NCBI RefSeq assembly: GCF_042680885.1
Contig: NZ_JBHUEO010000062.1
Location: 1-64,000, forward strand
Source of the DNA: Siminovitchia sediminis
Lineage (GTDB): Bacteria; Bacillota; Bacilli; Bacillales; Bacillaceae_C
Direction: 5' to 3'
DNA: 64,000 bases
The position numbers and the translations under genes are program-made. The notes beneath the pieces were generated by a model, which worked only from the letters and a program-made list of their open reading frames with translations, did no database searches and was not told the origin of the DNA. Positions 1-8,788 of this stretch are shown piece by piece. Within the stretch, counting starts at the first letter, position 1, and each line of letters opens with the position of its first letter.

Positions 1-71
1 TGTTGGTGTGGTAACTTACATTTTACTAGAAAGGGCGATTTTTTTGTATGCCTTTTTTAGAACTAAACAAA

Positions 72-122
72 ATAGGGCTGTCACAGAAAATCAGTTTTTA
101 CTGACTTTCTGGACAGCCCCTT
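72..122. terminator. Bidirectional terminator with long palindrome
   Basis: An inverted repeat has arms at 75-94 and 101-119 with outer arms GGGCTGTC and GACAGCCC. T-rich tracts flank it on both strands. It lies directly after the stop of the minus-strand helicase gene. Its inner arms closely match a second palindrome at 49429-49466. Confidence 0.8.
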
Positions 123-125
123 TTT

Positions 126-2276
126 TCATTTTTCAGGCTCAAGCAGCCCCCGTTCCAGGCACATGGCAATAGACAATACTTTTTTCTGTTTTGAAAATTG
201 AATATGGACCGAATCACCATCCATTGATTTTATCATGCCGTGTCCAAAAATTTTGTGGCAGATTTTCATACCCGTTTGCAGCTCTGATTGCTGGCCAATG
301 GCATTGGGGTTCAAAGCTGCGGCCTTCTGCTTCGCCGTTTGTTCCTGTACTTTTGGTTCAACTCTGATCTGCTTTGAGGGATGGACAATGTTCCAAACAT
401 CCCTTACGAACGGAGATTCGATTTCTTTCGAACCGTCCCTCTGCTGATAAGTAATCAATTCCAGGTGCCGCTTTGCACGTGTCATACCAACATAAAATAA
501 CCGGACCGCTTCTTCCAAATCCCCTTTTCTATCTTCTGAAGAAGGAATGACACCATCCATTAAGTCAATCATATATACTTTTTCAAACTCCTGCCCTTTA
601 GCACTGTGAAAAGTAGAAAATGTCACCGCATTTTCGGAATCCTGGTATTTTGAGGTTTTTAATGTTGTTTCCAGATGTTTCAACCGAGCAGCGAACTCCT
701 CCATGGTTTTTAGATCCATGGCAATCTCCTCCAGCGTATTTAAAATACCTGCCAAATTTTCCTTCCGAAAGCCAAGGCGTTCACACATACGATCAATGGC
801 CTTGTCATATCCAAGCCGACCCCGAATTACATGAATCGCGTGGAGCGGCGGCATCCCCTTCATTTGCCGGAAGGTTTCCTTGCATTCCAATAACTTATCA
901 ACCTGGTAATCCTTCAGCTGAACATAGTCGATCAGGTTATCAAAGACCGATTCATTGTTTCGAATACGCTTTAAGGCTATCATTTGTTTTTTCGTAATAT
1001 AGCCGTTCAATTTCGTGAAAATTTTCTCCAGGATTTCCGGCCGCTTATCCGTATAAGTCATCCGCATAAAATTCAGGATATCCCGGACAACCCAATGGGA
1101 GAAAAATCGACTGTCCGCATCTTTTACGATAAATGGGATACCGGCTCTCTCAAATGTATTGATCAAACTAATGGATGATGAATGGTTCCTGTATAATACA
1201 GCAATATCGGACCAATTTTCTTCATCTTTCATTTCTTTCACCAAATATTTCACTTGATGCTTGTAATCAGAAAATTTCTTAAATATAATAGGCTGTATGG
1301 AAGGATTGTGCGTAAACATATTTTTTGCATAGCGGTTTTGATTTTGCTTAATAAACGTATTGGCCGTTTCCACAATGTCTTTAGAGGACCGGTAATTCTG
1401 CTCCATAAACAAAACTGTTGCCTCCGGGTAAACTTTCTTAAAGCCGAGCAGATAAGAAGGCTCCGCTCCCCTCCAACTGTATATGGACTGGTCATCATCA
1501 GCCACTGCGCAAAGGTTCTGATGCTCCCTCACCAGCTTTTCAATCAATTGATGCTGTAAAAGGGATGTATCCTGACTTTCATCCGTAAGTATATAATCGT
1601 ACCTGCCCTGATATTTCTTTAAAAGCTTGTGTTCATTTTCTAGTATGTCATTGGCCATTACCAGCATGTCATCAAAGTCGAGCAGAAGCTTATTCGTATC
1701 CGACTGTTTACATTTCTCATACTTACGAAGAATCTCCGCTGATTTTGGAACGGTACATTTGACAGAATGCCAATTTTCTTTGGGTATCATTTTATTTTTT
1801 ATAAAACTGATATAAGTCATCAGTTCTTCCAATTGGTCATCAGTCATCATCTCTCCCACCACAGATTCAAACAGCTTTCGCAAAATCATTTTTTTGTTTA
1901 AGCCATCTGCGGTTTTCCCTTCGATAATTTGAAAGTTAACCCGTTCTATGTATAATTGCTCTCTTACAATTTCAAATGCCAAACTATGGATGGTTGAAAA
2001 ATCAACGGGCGCCAGCTCCGGAAAAAACTGCTTAAAGCGTTCCCTCATATCGTTGGCCGAAGCCCTGCTGAATGTAACAGCTTTTATTCTGGACGGCGAA
2101 ACATCTTTTTCTTGTATTAAATAACCCACTCGCATGATCATCGTTGTAGTTTTTCCTGATCCTGGAGAAGCCAGTAGAAGCAGCGGCCCTTCTGTCTGAA
2201 GGACTGCCTTTTTCTGCACCTCATTTAATATCACACCTGTTTCAGCCTGCTTTCGTTCAAAAAAATGCTTCGACAT
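126..2276 (-). CDS. UvrD/Rep-family ATP-dependent DNA helicase (YjcD-like)
   Basis: Superfamily 1A helicase of about 716 residues that should unwind DNA 3'-5' using ATP in repair or replication-conflict processing. Visible motifs are Walker A GSGKTTT near residue 40, DESQDTS (motif II), DDQSIYSWRGA (motif III), QNYRSS (motif IV) and GMTRAKRHL (motif VI). The last 50 residues resemble the C-terminal Tudor-like module that PcrA uses to bind RNA polymerase (GHGMIKSMDG). I place the start at the ATG at 2276, which has AAAGGG eight bases upstream; the frame is open further upstream (TTG at 2360) but lacks a ribosome binding site. A paralogue, pcrA, lies at the other end of the window. It most resembles B. 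subtilis YjcD. Family assignment is firm; the exact role is inferred. Confidence 0.92.
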   Translation of the reverse strand: MSKHFFERKQAETGVILNEVQKKAVLQTEGPLLLLASPGSGKTTTMIMRVGYLIQEKDVSPSRIKAVTFSRASANDMRERFKQFFPELAPVDFSTIHSLAFEIVREQLYIERVNFQIIEGKTADGLNKKMILRKLFESVVGEMMTDDQLEELMTYISFIKNKMIPKENWHSVKCTVPKSAEILRKYEKCKQSDTNKLLLDFDDMLVMANDILENEHKLLKKYQGRYDYILTDESQDTSLLQHQLIEKLVREHQNLCAVADDDQSIYSWRGAEPSYLLGFKKVYPEATVLFMEQNYRSSKDIVETANTFIKQNQNRYAKNMFTHNPSIQPIIFKKFSDYKHQVKYLVKEMKDEENWSDIAVLYRNHSSSISLINTFERAGIPFIVKDADSRFFSHWVVRDILNFMRMTYTDKRPEILEKIFTKLNGYITKKQMIALKRIRNNESVFDNLIDYVQLKDYQVDKLLECKETFRQMKGMPPLHAIHVIRGRLGYDKAIDRMCERLGFRKENLAGILNTLEEIAMDLKTMEEFAARLKHLETTLKTSKYQDSENAVTFSTFHSAKGQEFEKVYMIDLMDGVIPSSEDRKGDLEEAVRLFYVGMTRAKRHLELITYQQRDGSKEIESPFVRDVWNIVHPSKQIRVEPKVQEQTAKQKAAALNPNAIGQQSELQTGMKICHKIFGHGMIKSMDGDSVHIQFSKQKKVLSIAMCLERGLLEPEK

Positions 2277-2388
2277 TCCAAAAACCCTTTCAATTGCTGA
2301 TAAAAATTTATGCGCGAACATAACGGACCAAAAAACCAAAATGCCGGCCGGTAAAAACAAAAGGAGGAGTCACATAACTCCTCTTCAT

Positions 2389-3303
2389 TTACAATGTTGC
2401 CAGTATAGACATAATAAAGAAAATCGCAATATAATTTACCGAAACAACGAAGTTGATCCGCGCCCACTTCATATCATCTTTCACAAAAAATCCTGCAATG
2501 GCCAGCCCCAGCCACACAACATTCATCAGCGTCGCGACCATGATAAAAGTTGTGCCAAGCGGAACAAGAAAGAATGGCAATGGCAGCAGGCATGCAACAT
2601 AAACAAAAATCTGGCGTTTCGTCATGGCAAACCCGCGGATCACCGGAAGCATCGCGACACCTGCTGCTTTATATTCATCGTGCCTTTTCATAGCAATGGC
2701 GAACGTGTGCGGCATTTGCCAGATAAACAGAATGAGAAACAGCACAACCGGTACAATATGGTTTGCCGGAGCGATGGCAGCCCATCCGATCAAAGGCGTC
2801 ACTGCTCCTGAAATACTTCCAATGACTGTATTCAATGTGTACTTACGCTTAGTCCACATGGTATACATGATCACATACGTAAACCAGCCAATAAAAGCAT
2901 ATACTACAGCTTCCCATGTTGTGAGAGCTAAAAGAACCATTCCCAATATACTCAATACAATTCCCAGTATGAGCACAGTCTTAAGCGAGATCCGTCCTGT
3001 AACCGTCGGCCGAATTTTAGTTCTTTCCATGACCGTATCCAAGTCCACTTCATACCAGTTATTAAGGACTAGTGCTCCTGCCATTACAAGAGTTCCCCCA
3101 ACCATAGTCAGAAAAAACTCATTCACATAAAGGGAAAATGGTACATCCATAAATACTGATGCAAGCCAAAATCCTGCAAAAATAGGAAGTGCATTCGCAA
3201 TCAGTACTATTCCTTTAAAAAGCGCCATGAGGTCGGCAAAGATTCCGGCAACTTGTCCGGTCTTTACCTGTCCTTCGTGTGTTTCTGCTTTGCTGAGTAT
3301 CAT
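2389..3303 (-). CDS. ctaB: Protoheme IX farnesyltransferase (heme O synthase)
   Basis: Polytopic membrane enzyme of the UbiA prenyltransferase superfamily that transfers a farnesyl group to heme B, giving heme O for terminal oxidases. The 304 residues match the family length. The first aspartate-rich motif NNWYEVDLDTVMERT lies at residues 81-95 and the conserved WQMPHTFAIAMKRHDEY lies near the middle; about eight or nine membrane segments are visible. The start is an ATG preceded by AAGGGGT. No ctaA or ctaCDEF gene is adjacent, so this may be the second copy that many bacilli carry (ctaB2/ctaO) rather than the operonic ctaB. Biochemistry is well supported; paralogue identity is uncertain. Confidence 0.9.
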   Translation of the reverse strand: MILSKAETHEGQVKTGQVAGIFADLMALFKGIVLIANALPIFAGFWLASVFMDVPFSLYVNEFFLTMVGGTLVMAGALVLNNWYEVDLDTVMERTKIRPTVTGRISLKTVLILGIVLSILGMVLLALTTWEAVVYAFIGWFTYVIMYTMWTKRKYTLNTVIGSISGAVTPLIGWAAIAPANHIVPVVLFLILFIWQMPHTFAIAMKRHDEYKAAGVAMLPVIRGFAMTKRQIFVYVACLLPLPFFLVPLGTTFIMVATLMNVVWLGLAIAGFFVKDDMKWARINFVVSVNYIAIFFIMSILATL

Positions 3304-3395
3304 GTTATCCTGACCCCTTATCTAACTGAGCCCCTGGCCCGTCTTTTTTTATTCTATCGGCCCCGAAGCCGTTTCACTCGATCATCTCATCTACC

Positions 3396-3425
3396 ATTAT
3401 AATATGAAATTCCTATTTAGCCCAA
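3396..3425 (-). promoter_or_regulatory. Candidate sigma-A promoter of ctaB
   Basis: On the minus strand a consensus -10 TATAAT (3396-3401) is preceded by an 18-base spacer and TTGGGC (3420-3425). The remaining sequence between ctaB and the GGDEF/EAL gene (3304-3611) shows nothing else recognisable apart from a weak TTGAAA...TATAGA pair on the plus strand. Confidence 0.5.
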
Positions 3426-3611
3426 GACACGGTTGAAATTTCACTAAAATGTTGAACTATAGACTGAAACTAATAGAAAGTCTTGCCAAGAGGGATGCAC
3501 AAATATCCTCAGTCAGAAATACCTATTTACAAAATGATTGAAACGCCGATACAAGTCTATGAAAGATTCAATGGATTTTATCAAATTCCACTTGGAACGA
3601 GGTTTTTCGTT

Positions 3612-5624
3612 ATGGACAGAATATTGTTTGCAGACAACCATTTAATCTTCCTGATTTCTATTTTAATCTCCTTCTTTACAAGTGTCATAACACTTGATTT
3701 GCTAAGTATGGCAGCTCGCCAAAAACAATCCCGCAAAAAAAAACAGGGACTGGCAACAAGTGCTTTCATCATGGGAGCAGGGATCTGGTCCATGCATTAT
3801 ACAGCCCAGCTTTCGGGGGAAACCGGGGAAAAAATTATATACAGCGCTCCTGCAATGGTTATTTCACTCATTGCAGTTATACTTTTATCGTATGCTTCGT
3901 TTTATATTTTCACATCCAGGGACCCTGCATTTTTTGCCCTGGTCTCTGCTGCAGTTCTCTTGGGTATCGGTATCACCCTTATGCATTATATTGGAACTTA
4001 CAGTATTGCAGCAAATCTACTCATTAGCTATAATTCAGTATTTATCATTTTGACCATCATTACTGCTATTAGTTTATCGTTCATTTCCATGTTTTTCTTT
4101 ACGAAGACAATGTATGGACATTTTTCACCTTTTCATATCCCGGCAACAGCCCTGTTGGCTTCCTGCTTGTGTCTTACACATGTGCTCAGTATGAAATCCA
4201 TGACACTTCAGAAGACAGTTATACCCGGCACATGGGATTTTTCCATTCCCTTCGGCACCGTATTAGCGGGTATGATAATCATCAACTTGGGAATGATTGG
4301 GTGGATGCACATGATTGGGATCAAAGAGCGTAAACGACACATGACTTTTTATGATCCACTAACCGGCCTGCCCAACCAAATAAAGTTCCTGCAGCAATTA
4401 AATGAATCTGTCCTTCGATGCCGGAAGAGCGGCCGCCAGCTTGCAGTGCTGTTTATAGACTTGGATCGGTTCAAATGGATCAATGATACCATGGGACATG
4501 AATACGGGGACACACTTTTGAAAAAGATCGGGGAACGATTGACGGGGCACCTCCCCTCCCATTGTGTTGTAGCGAGACACGGCGGAGATGAATTTATGGT
4601 TTTATTGGATGATATAGATGAGTCATTAGTCACCGAAACCGCCCGACATCTGGCAAATGTATTGGCAAAACCATTTATTATTAACGAAAAAAAATGGTTT
4701 GCGACCACAAGTATGGGGATCAGCCTCTTTCCAAAAGATGGTGATACCGGTTCATTATTAATAAGAAAAGCCTATCAGGCGATGCTTTCAGCTCAAAAGA
4801 AAGGCTATAACCAAATGCAGTTATACAAATTGGAACAAGACAAAGCTTCATGTAGAAATGCCAAGATTGAACAAGGATTGAAACAGGCACTGCACCATAA
4901 TGAGTTTGAACTTTATTATCAGCCCCAAGTACATTTAAATAGCAGGAAGATCGTTGGGGTGGAAGCCTTGCTTCGTTGGAGACATCCCGAGTTGGGTCCC
5001 ATCTCTCCATACGAGTTTATACCTGCGGCTGAAAACTCCGGGATGATCATCCCGATCGGAAATTGGGTGATCCAGGAGGCATGCAGACAGATCAGATTAT
5101 GGCAAGCGGCCGGAATCCGTATAAAAATTGCCGTAAATGTTTCAGCCTTGCAGTTTGAAGATCACCAATTTATTGAGTTGATTCATGAATCATTAAACAA
5201 GAATTTACTGCCCCCCAAATATTTGGAGCTGGAAATTACAGAAAGTGTCATGCAAAAAATCAATCAATCCTTCACGGTGATCAGGAAATTGAAAAACATC
5301 GGCATCAAGGTATCCATAGATGACTTCGGAACGGGATATTCTTCACTGAGTGTACTGAGCAGCCTGCCCATTGATGTTGTAAAGATTGATAAATCCTTTG
5401 TTCAGAAAATGGTGGACCATCCCAACACAGCCTCCGTCGTAAAAACGATTATTGAAATGGGAAACAATCTGGATTTTGGATTGATTGCGGAGGGAATTGA
5501 AACAGAAGAACAGGCCAACTTCCTTTTGCAAAACGGATGCAGCCTTGGACAAGGATATTTGTACAGCCCGCCGCTTTCACAAGTTGAAATTGAAGGACTG
5601 CTCAGCAAGGAATATGTCATATAG
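3612..5624 (+). CDS. MHYT-GGDEF-EAL cyclic-di-GMP signalling protein
   Basis: Membrane-bound dual-domain protein of c-di-GMP metabolism, about 670 residues. The N-terminal ~230 residues form an MHYT sensor region with seven membrane segments; two clear signatures are SMHYT and LMHYIGTYS, and a third is degenerate. A GGDEF domain follows (RHGGDEFM near residue 323) and then an EAL domain (GVEALLRW near residue 448, EITESVM, DDFGTGYSSL, KIDKSFV, AEGIETEEQ). Both catalytic signatures are intact. The allosteric RxxD I-site that normally precedes GGDEF is absent: the equivalent residues are PSHC. The ATG at 3612 has GAGG nine bases upstream and gives an N-terminus typical of MHYT proteins; earlier starts (TTG 3483, ATG 3495) have poor spacing. 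MHYT domains are proposed to sense diatomic gases through copper. Confidence 0.9.
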   Translation: MDRILFADNHLIFLISILISFFTSVITLDLLSMAARQKQSRKKKQGLATSAFIMGAGIWSMHYTAQLSGETGEKIIYSAPAMVISLIAVILLSYASFYIFTSRDPAFFALVSAAVLLGIGITLMHYIGTYSIAANLLISYNSVFIILTIITAISLSFISMFFFTKTMYGHFSPFHIPATALLASCLCLTHVLSMKSMTLQKTVIPGTWDFSIPFGTVLAGMIIINLGMIGWMHMIGIKERKRHMTFYDPLTGLPNQIKFLQQLNESVLRCRKSGRQLAVLFIDLDRFKWINDTMGHEYGDTLLKKIGERLTGHLPSHCVVARHGGDEFMVLLDDIDESLVTETARHLANVLAKPFIINEKKWFATTSMGISLFPKDGDTGSLLIRKAYQAMLSAQKKGYNQMQLYKLEQDKASCRNAKIEQGLKQALHHNEFELYYQPQVHLNSRKIVGVEALLRWRHPELGPISPYEFIPAAENSGMIIPIGNWVIQEACRQIRLWQAAGIRIKIAVNVSALQFEDHQFIELIHESLNKNLLPPKYLELEITESVMQKINQSFTVIRKLKNIGIKVSIDDFGTGYSSLSVLSSLPIDVVKIDKSFVQKMVDHPNTASVVKTIIEMGNNLDFGLIAEGIETEEQANFLLQNGCSLGQGYLYSPPLSQVEIEGLLSKEYVI

Positions 5625-5646
5625 TGAGAGAATAAAAGGTTCCTAA

Positions 5647-5826
5647 ATGGGAAAGTATCGCCTTTTTGATTTCAACAAGCTGATCTTCTGGAAGAAAGAT
5701 CTCAAGCCTGGGAACGATTTGATTCTTTGCAGGCTTGCCCGCATTGTTTGGCGGAAATACTCAAGGTGCATGGCTGAAGTGTATGATCGGGTTAAGCTTC
5801 ATTATTTCATCAGGAAAAACAGATAA
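5647..5826 (+). CDS. Possible 59-residue small protein, unknown
   Basis: A short open frame with AAAGG seven bases before its ATG, just downstream of the GGDEF/EAL gene. The product is basic and aromatic-rich and starts MGKYRLFDFNKLIFWKKD. I do not recognise it. The DNA inside it contains an inverted repeat CAAGCCTG...CAGGCTTG, so the segment could be non-coding instead. Low confidence. Confidence 0.2.
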   Translation: MGKYRLFDFNKLIFWKKDLKPGNDLILCRLARIVWRKYSRCMAEVYDRVKLHYFIRKNR

Positions 5827-5908
5827 GGAAGTATGGGTGGACTGTTGATCCTAATTTGTACATTCGGATGTTAAATCTAGTACTCAAAAAATATCAATAT
5901 AAAAAAAA

Positions 5909-5974
5909 AGGCGATCAGTCCCTGAACAGAACTGTCAAAAATATGTCCAGTCCATGGGTACCGCCTTTTTTTGT
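5909..5974. terminator. Probable bidirectional terminator
   Basis: A-rich tract plus GGCG is matched by CGCC plus a T-tract about 50 bases later, directly downstream of the minus-strand STAS gene and of the plus-strand genes. The inner stem is imperfect. The rest of the stretch 5827-5908 shows nothing recognisable. Confidence 0.5.
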
Positions 5975-5975
5975 T

Positions 5976-6830
5976 TTAACCTTCCGGCACAATTGCAAAC
6001 TTTGATTTTAATGCCTGCTGCAGGGAACTATATGTATCAATTTTTGAAAAGTCCAAGCCCAGCTGAATGGCCGTTTGAGCGATTTCCGGCCGAATTCCAG
6101 TAATTGTCGATTGAACCCCAAGGAGATTCAGAGTTTGTGTAAGTTGATACATTTGGTGAGCAACCATTGTATCAATAATAGAAACTCCTGAAAGATCAAT
6201 ATATAGATGAGTTATTTGAACTTCCGTGCATTTTTCCGGAACATAATCAAAAATTTTCTTCGCCCGCAATGTATCTATATCGCCAACCAATGGCAGAATT
6301 CCAATATCAGCATTGATTTTTATGACGGGAGAGCTGAGCTCATCAATCAAACTTGATTGGGCGGACAGCTTCGTATTCATCAGTTTGTTGTAACGCCTGG
6401 AAAACTCTGTGATCAAATCATCAAATGCTCTGTTAATGGCATCGCTCCAAGCCATTACATCTTTTTTACTCACTTCGTTTTCGTTTAATTCTACAAACCT
6501 GGCCACAAATCTCCAATATACTTTTCTGGCATTGTTCAAAGCTTCCAGTACTTTTGGAATCGGTGTATTGCTGCTCACTCTGCTTTCTGCGACAATTTGA
6601 GCCCATCTTTTTTTACTGTCTTCAAATGAGTGGTTATCCTCCAACAGACTTGCTGCTACAGTTATATTCGTTAGATGATTTTGCTCCTTTAAAGTAGATT
6701 CCGCTTCTTTGCCCGCATCAATGGAATAAATGGAACCTTTGTCTTGTATTCGGTAGGAAAGCCATTCTTCGGAAATAGCATCTATATTTTCTATCAGATA
6801 ATCATAAAGTTTCTTACTTATCGTACTCAT
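5976..6830 (-). CDS. RsbR-like stressosome co-antagonist (STAS domain)
   Basis: Protein of 284 residues with an N-terminal non-heme globin-like/variable region (about 1-150) and a C-terminal STAS domain (about 160-280). In B. subtilis, RsbR paralogues form the stressosome with RsbS and RsbT and gate sigma-B activation. The two phosphorylatable positions of the STAS domain can be seen: LSSPVIKI has serines at residues 166 and 167 where RsbRA has Thr171, and DTMVAHQM has Thr221 matching Thr205. The start is an ATG with a ribosome binding site made of a run of eight G followed by AG. The gene stands alone, convergent with the GGDEF/EAL gene and not next to rsbS or rsbT, as for the scattered B. 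subtilis paralogues. Two genes in this window carry sigma-B-like promoters. Confidence 0.82.
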   Translation of the reverse strand: MSTISKKLYDYLIENIDAISEEWLSYRIQDKGSIYSIDAGKEAESTLKEQNHLTNITVAASLLEDNHSFEDSKKRWAQIVAESRVSSNTPIPKVLEALNNARKVYWRFVARFVELNENEVSKKDVMAWSDAINRAFDDLITEFSRRYNKLMNTKLSAQSSLIDELSSPVIKINADIGILPLVGDIDTLRAKKIFDYVPEKCTEVQITHLYIDLSGVSIIDTMVAHQMYQLTQTLNLLGVQSTITGIRPEIAQTAIQLGLDFSKIDTYSSLQQALKSKFAIVPEG

Positions 6831-6951
6831 TTACATACTCCCCCCCCAACAAACGTTTATAGTTTTTCACCGCTCATCCTGCTAAATTCATTCTGATTCA
6901 TCATACCTTCCCATTAACCGATTGTGAAGAATTTTGCTTCATTTAGACAGA

Positions 6952-7572
6952 CTATTTAAACCAGCCCTTTTCCTTAAAGCGCGAAATGGCTTCGATTCTG
7001 TTTCCCACTTCAAGCTTATCAAAAATAGAGGAAATATAGTTTCGGACAGTACCCGGTGTTAAAAATAATTCTTTGGCAATTTCTTTCGTGGTCTTTCCTT
7101 CAGCAAGAAGGCTGAGCACTTCACTTTCCCGGTCAGTTAGTGGATTTTCCATATAATCACTGTCTTCATAGGCAATATCAACCAGTTCCGGTGCATACAT
7201 GCGCCGCCCGTCCTTGATCAGGCGTATAGCAGATACCAGTTCTTCAATGGGGCTGTCTTTTAACAAGTAACCGCGAACACCAGCTTTTCGTGCGCGTTCA
7301 AAATAGCCGGCCCTTGCAAAGGTGGTAAGAATCACAATTTTACAGGAAGAACCCTTAAGTTCCTGCGCTGCTTCCAATCCTGTTTTTATGGGCATTTCAA
7401 TATCCATGATGCAGACGTCAGGCTCAAGAGTCTGTACAAGCTTGACCGCTTCTTCACCGTTTTTTGCTTGTCCAATGACTTCCATGTCCTCTTCCATATT
7501 CAACAAAGAACCAAGTGCACCCAACATCATCCCTTGGTCTTCAGCAATGACGATGCGAATCAGATCAATCAT
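6952..7572 (-). CDS. desR: Response regulator DesR
   Basis: NarL/LuxR-type response regulator of 206 residues. Its receiver domain (residues 1-125) has the phospho-acceptor Asp57 in IMDIEMP, and the C-terminal helix-turn-helix contains LTDRESEVLSLLAEGKTTKEI. In B. subtilis, phosphorylated DesR activates the desaturase gene des when the membrane becomes too ordered, for example in the cold. It overlaps the end of desK by eight bases, indicating translational coupling, and its N-terminus matches DesR. The gene order des-desK-desR supports the assignment. Confidence 0.92.
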   Translation of the reverse strand: MIDLIRIVIAEDQGMMLGALGSLLNMEEDMEVIGQAKNGEEAVKLVQTLEPDVCIMDIEMPIKTGLEAAQELKGSSCKIVILTTFARAGYFERARKAGVRGYLLKDSPIEELVSAIRLIKDGRRMYAPELVDIAYEDSDYMENPLTDRESEVLSLLAEGKTTKEIAKELFLTPGTVRNYISSIFDKLEVGNRIEAISRFKEKGWFK

Positions 7573-8698
7573 CCTCCTTCATAATATGTGTGAGAACAAC
7601 CGGTATGCGGATCGTCAGCTTTGTACCTTCTATTTCGTCTATATGCAGGCTGCCATTCACAAATTCAAGACGCTCCCTCATGCCGCTTAAACCACTTCCA
7701 TGCTGCCTGTTTTTACCGCTGCTTATTCCTATTCCATTATCTTCCACTGTAACAACATAGTCATCAGCCAATTGTTTAAAGGAAATACGGCAAGATGTCG
7801 CCTGGCTGTGTTTTACAATATTCGTTACAGCTTCCTTTAGACACATGCTTAATACACTTTCAGCAATAGCAGGTATCTGTGGAAAAGCCGGGTTTCCTTC
7901 TATAGTAAGATCCATTTCAGCCGCTTGAAACATTTGCTTTACTCTGATCAATTCATTTTCAAGCTTGGCTGTACGCATATCCGCCACAAGTTCCCGAACC
8001 TCACGAAGTGCGGTACTGGCGGTCTGCCTAATATCCTGAAGTTCTTTTTCGGCTGCCTGCGGGTCCCGATAAACAAGCCTGCCAGCCAAGTCGCTCTTTA
8101 AACCGATCAATGACAGCTTTTGACCGAGAATATCATGCAGGTCTCTTGAAATCCGCTCCCTCTCCTCATGTACAATTAATTCAGAAATTCTCTCATTCGC
8201 ATGTTCCAGCTGCCCTTCCAGATTGATTTGTTTATTTCGATAATATAGATTAAAAGGCAACAGCACCGTTCCCAATACCGAAGCCAAAACAAAATGTATC
8301 TGGGGGAGGAATAAATCAATATCGATAAAAAATCCTGCTGCAACAGCTCCGACTGTAAAGGCAATATGCAGACCGTAAATAATGTAAAATCCGACCGGGT
8401 TTCGGATATTCCCAATAAAGAAGGCAGTAAATATGGCTAAATATACATAGCCGAACAACAGGGTCATCACCACGTTGATCACGATTTCGAAACTGACCCA
8501 CATATAGACAAGGCCGCTTTTCGATTTGTATGAAAACCGGTACGATAAAAAATATAACAGCAGCAATGTAATACCAATAGAAATTTCAACCGGTGAGGAT
8601 GACCGGAAGATGAAGAAAAATGGCAGAAAGCAAAAAATAACCCAAACGTAAATACTCAGCCATTTATTTCTGGGAAAAATGCTAAACCAGCTATCCAT
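7565..8698 (-). CDS. desK: Membrane-fluidity sensor histidine kinase DesK
   Basis: Sensor kinase of 377 residues with four to five N-terminal membrane segments (residues 15-150), a coiled linker, the HisKA_3 box RISRDLHDILGQ with the phosphorylated His188, and a C-terminal ATPase domain (DNGIGI, GSGLSGMRERL). In B. subtilis, DesK senses membrane thickness and order and acts as kinase or phosphatase of DesR. The residue number of the histidine is identical to that in the B. subtilis protein. It is preceded by AGGAG and by its own extended -10 promoter, so it can be made independently of des. Confidence 0.93.
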   Translation of the reverse strand: MDSWFSIFPRNKWLSIYVWVIFCFLPFFFIFRSSSPVEISIGITLLLLYFLSYRFSYKSKSGLVYMWVSFEIVINVVMTLLFGYVYLAIFTAFFIGNIRNPVGFYIIYGLHIAFTVGAVAAGFFIDIDLFLPQIHFVLASVLGTVLLPFNLYYRNKQINLEGQLEHANERISELIVHEERERISRDLHDILGQKLSLIGLKSDLAGRLVYRDPQAAEKELQDIRQTASTALREVRELVADMRTAKLENELIRVKQMFQAAEMDLTIEGNPAFPQIPAIAESVLSMCLKEAVTNIVKHSQATSCRISFKQLADDYVVTVEDNGIGISSGKNRQHGSGLSGMRERLEFVNGSLHIDEIEGTKLTIRIPVVLTHIMKEDD

Positions 8699-8728
8699 AC
8701 GAGTTGTTCACTCCTGTCTAATGGACCT

Positions 8729-8737
8729 ATTATACCA
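8729..8737 (-). promoter_or_regulatory. Extended -10 promoter for desK-desR
   Basis: On the minus strand TGGTATAAT forms an extended -10 element about 30 bases upstream of desK and just downstream of the terminator following des. No good -35 is visible. It suggests that sensor and regulator are transcribed separately from the desaturase. Confidence 0.5.
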
Positions 8738-8750
8738 ATGTTCAAACAAG

Positions 8751-8788
8751 AAAAGCCATTCCGCCGCCGTGGAATGGCTTCTCTTTTT
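8751..8788 (-). terminator. Intra-cluster terminator after des
   Basis: A ten-base-pair stem AAGCCATTCC/GGAATGGCTT with a GC-rich loop, followed on the minus strand by TTTTCTTG. It lies between the stop of des and the start of desK and should limit read-through from the strongly induced des. Confidence 0.75.

Noticed and set aside
2341..2811. Plus-strand frame of 156 residues
   Set aside because: Antisense to ctaB; His/Arg/Asn-rich shadow translation.
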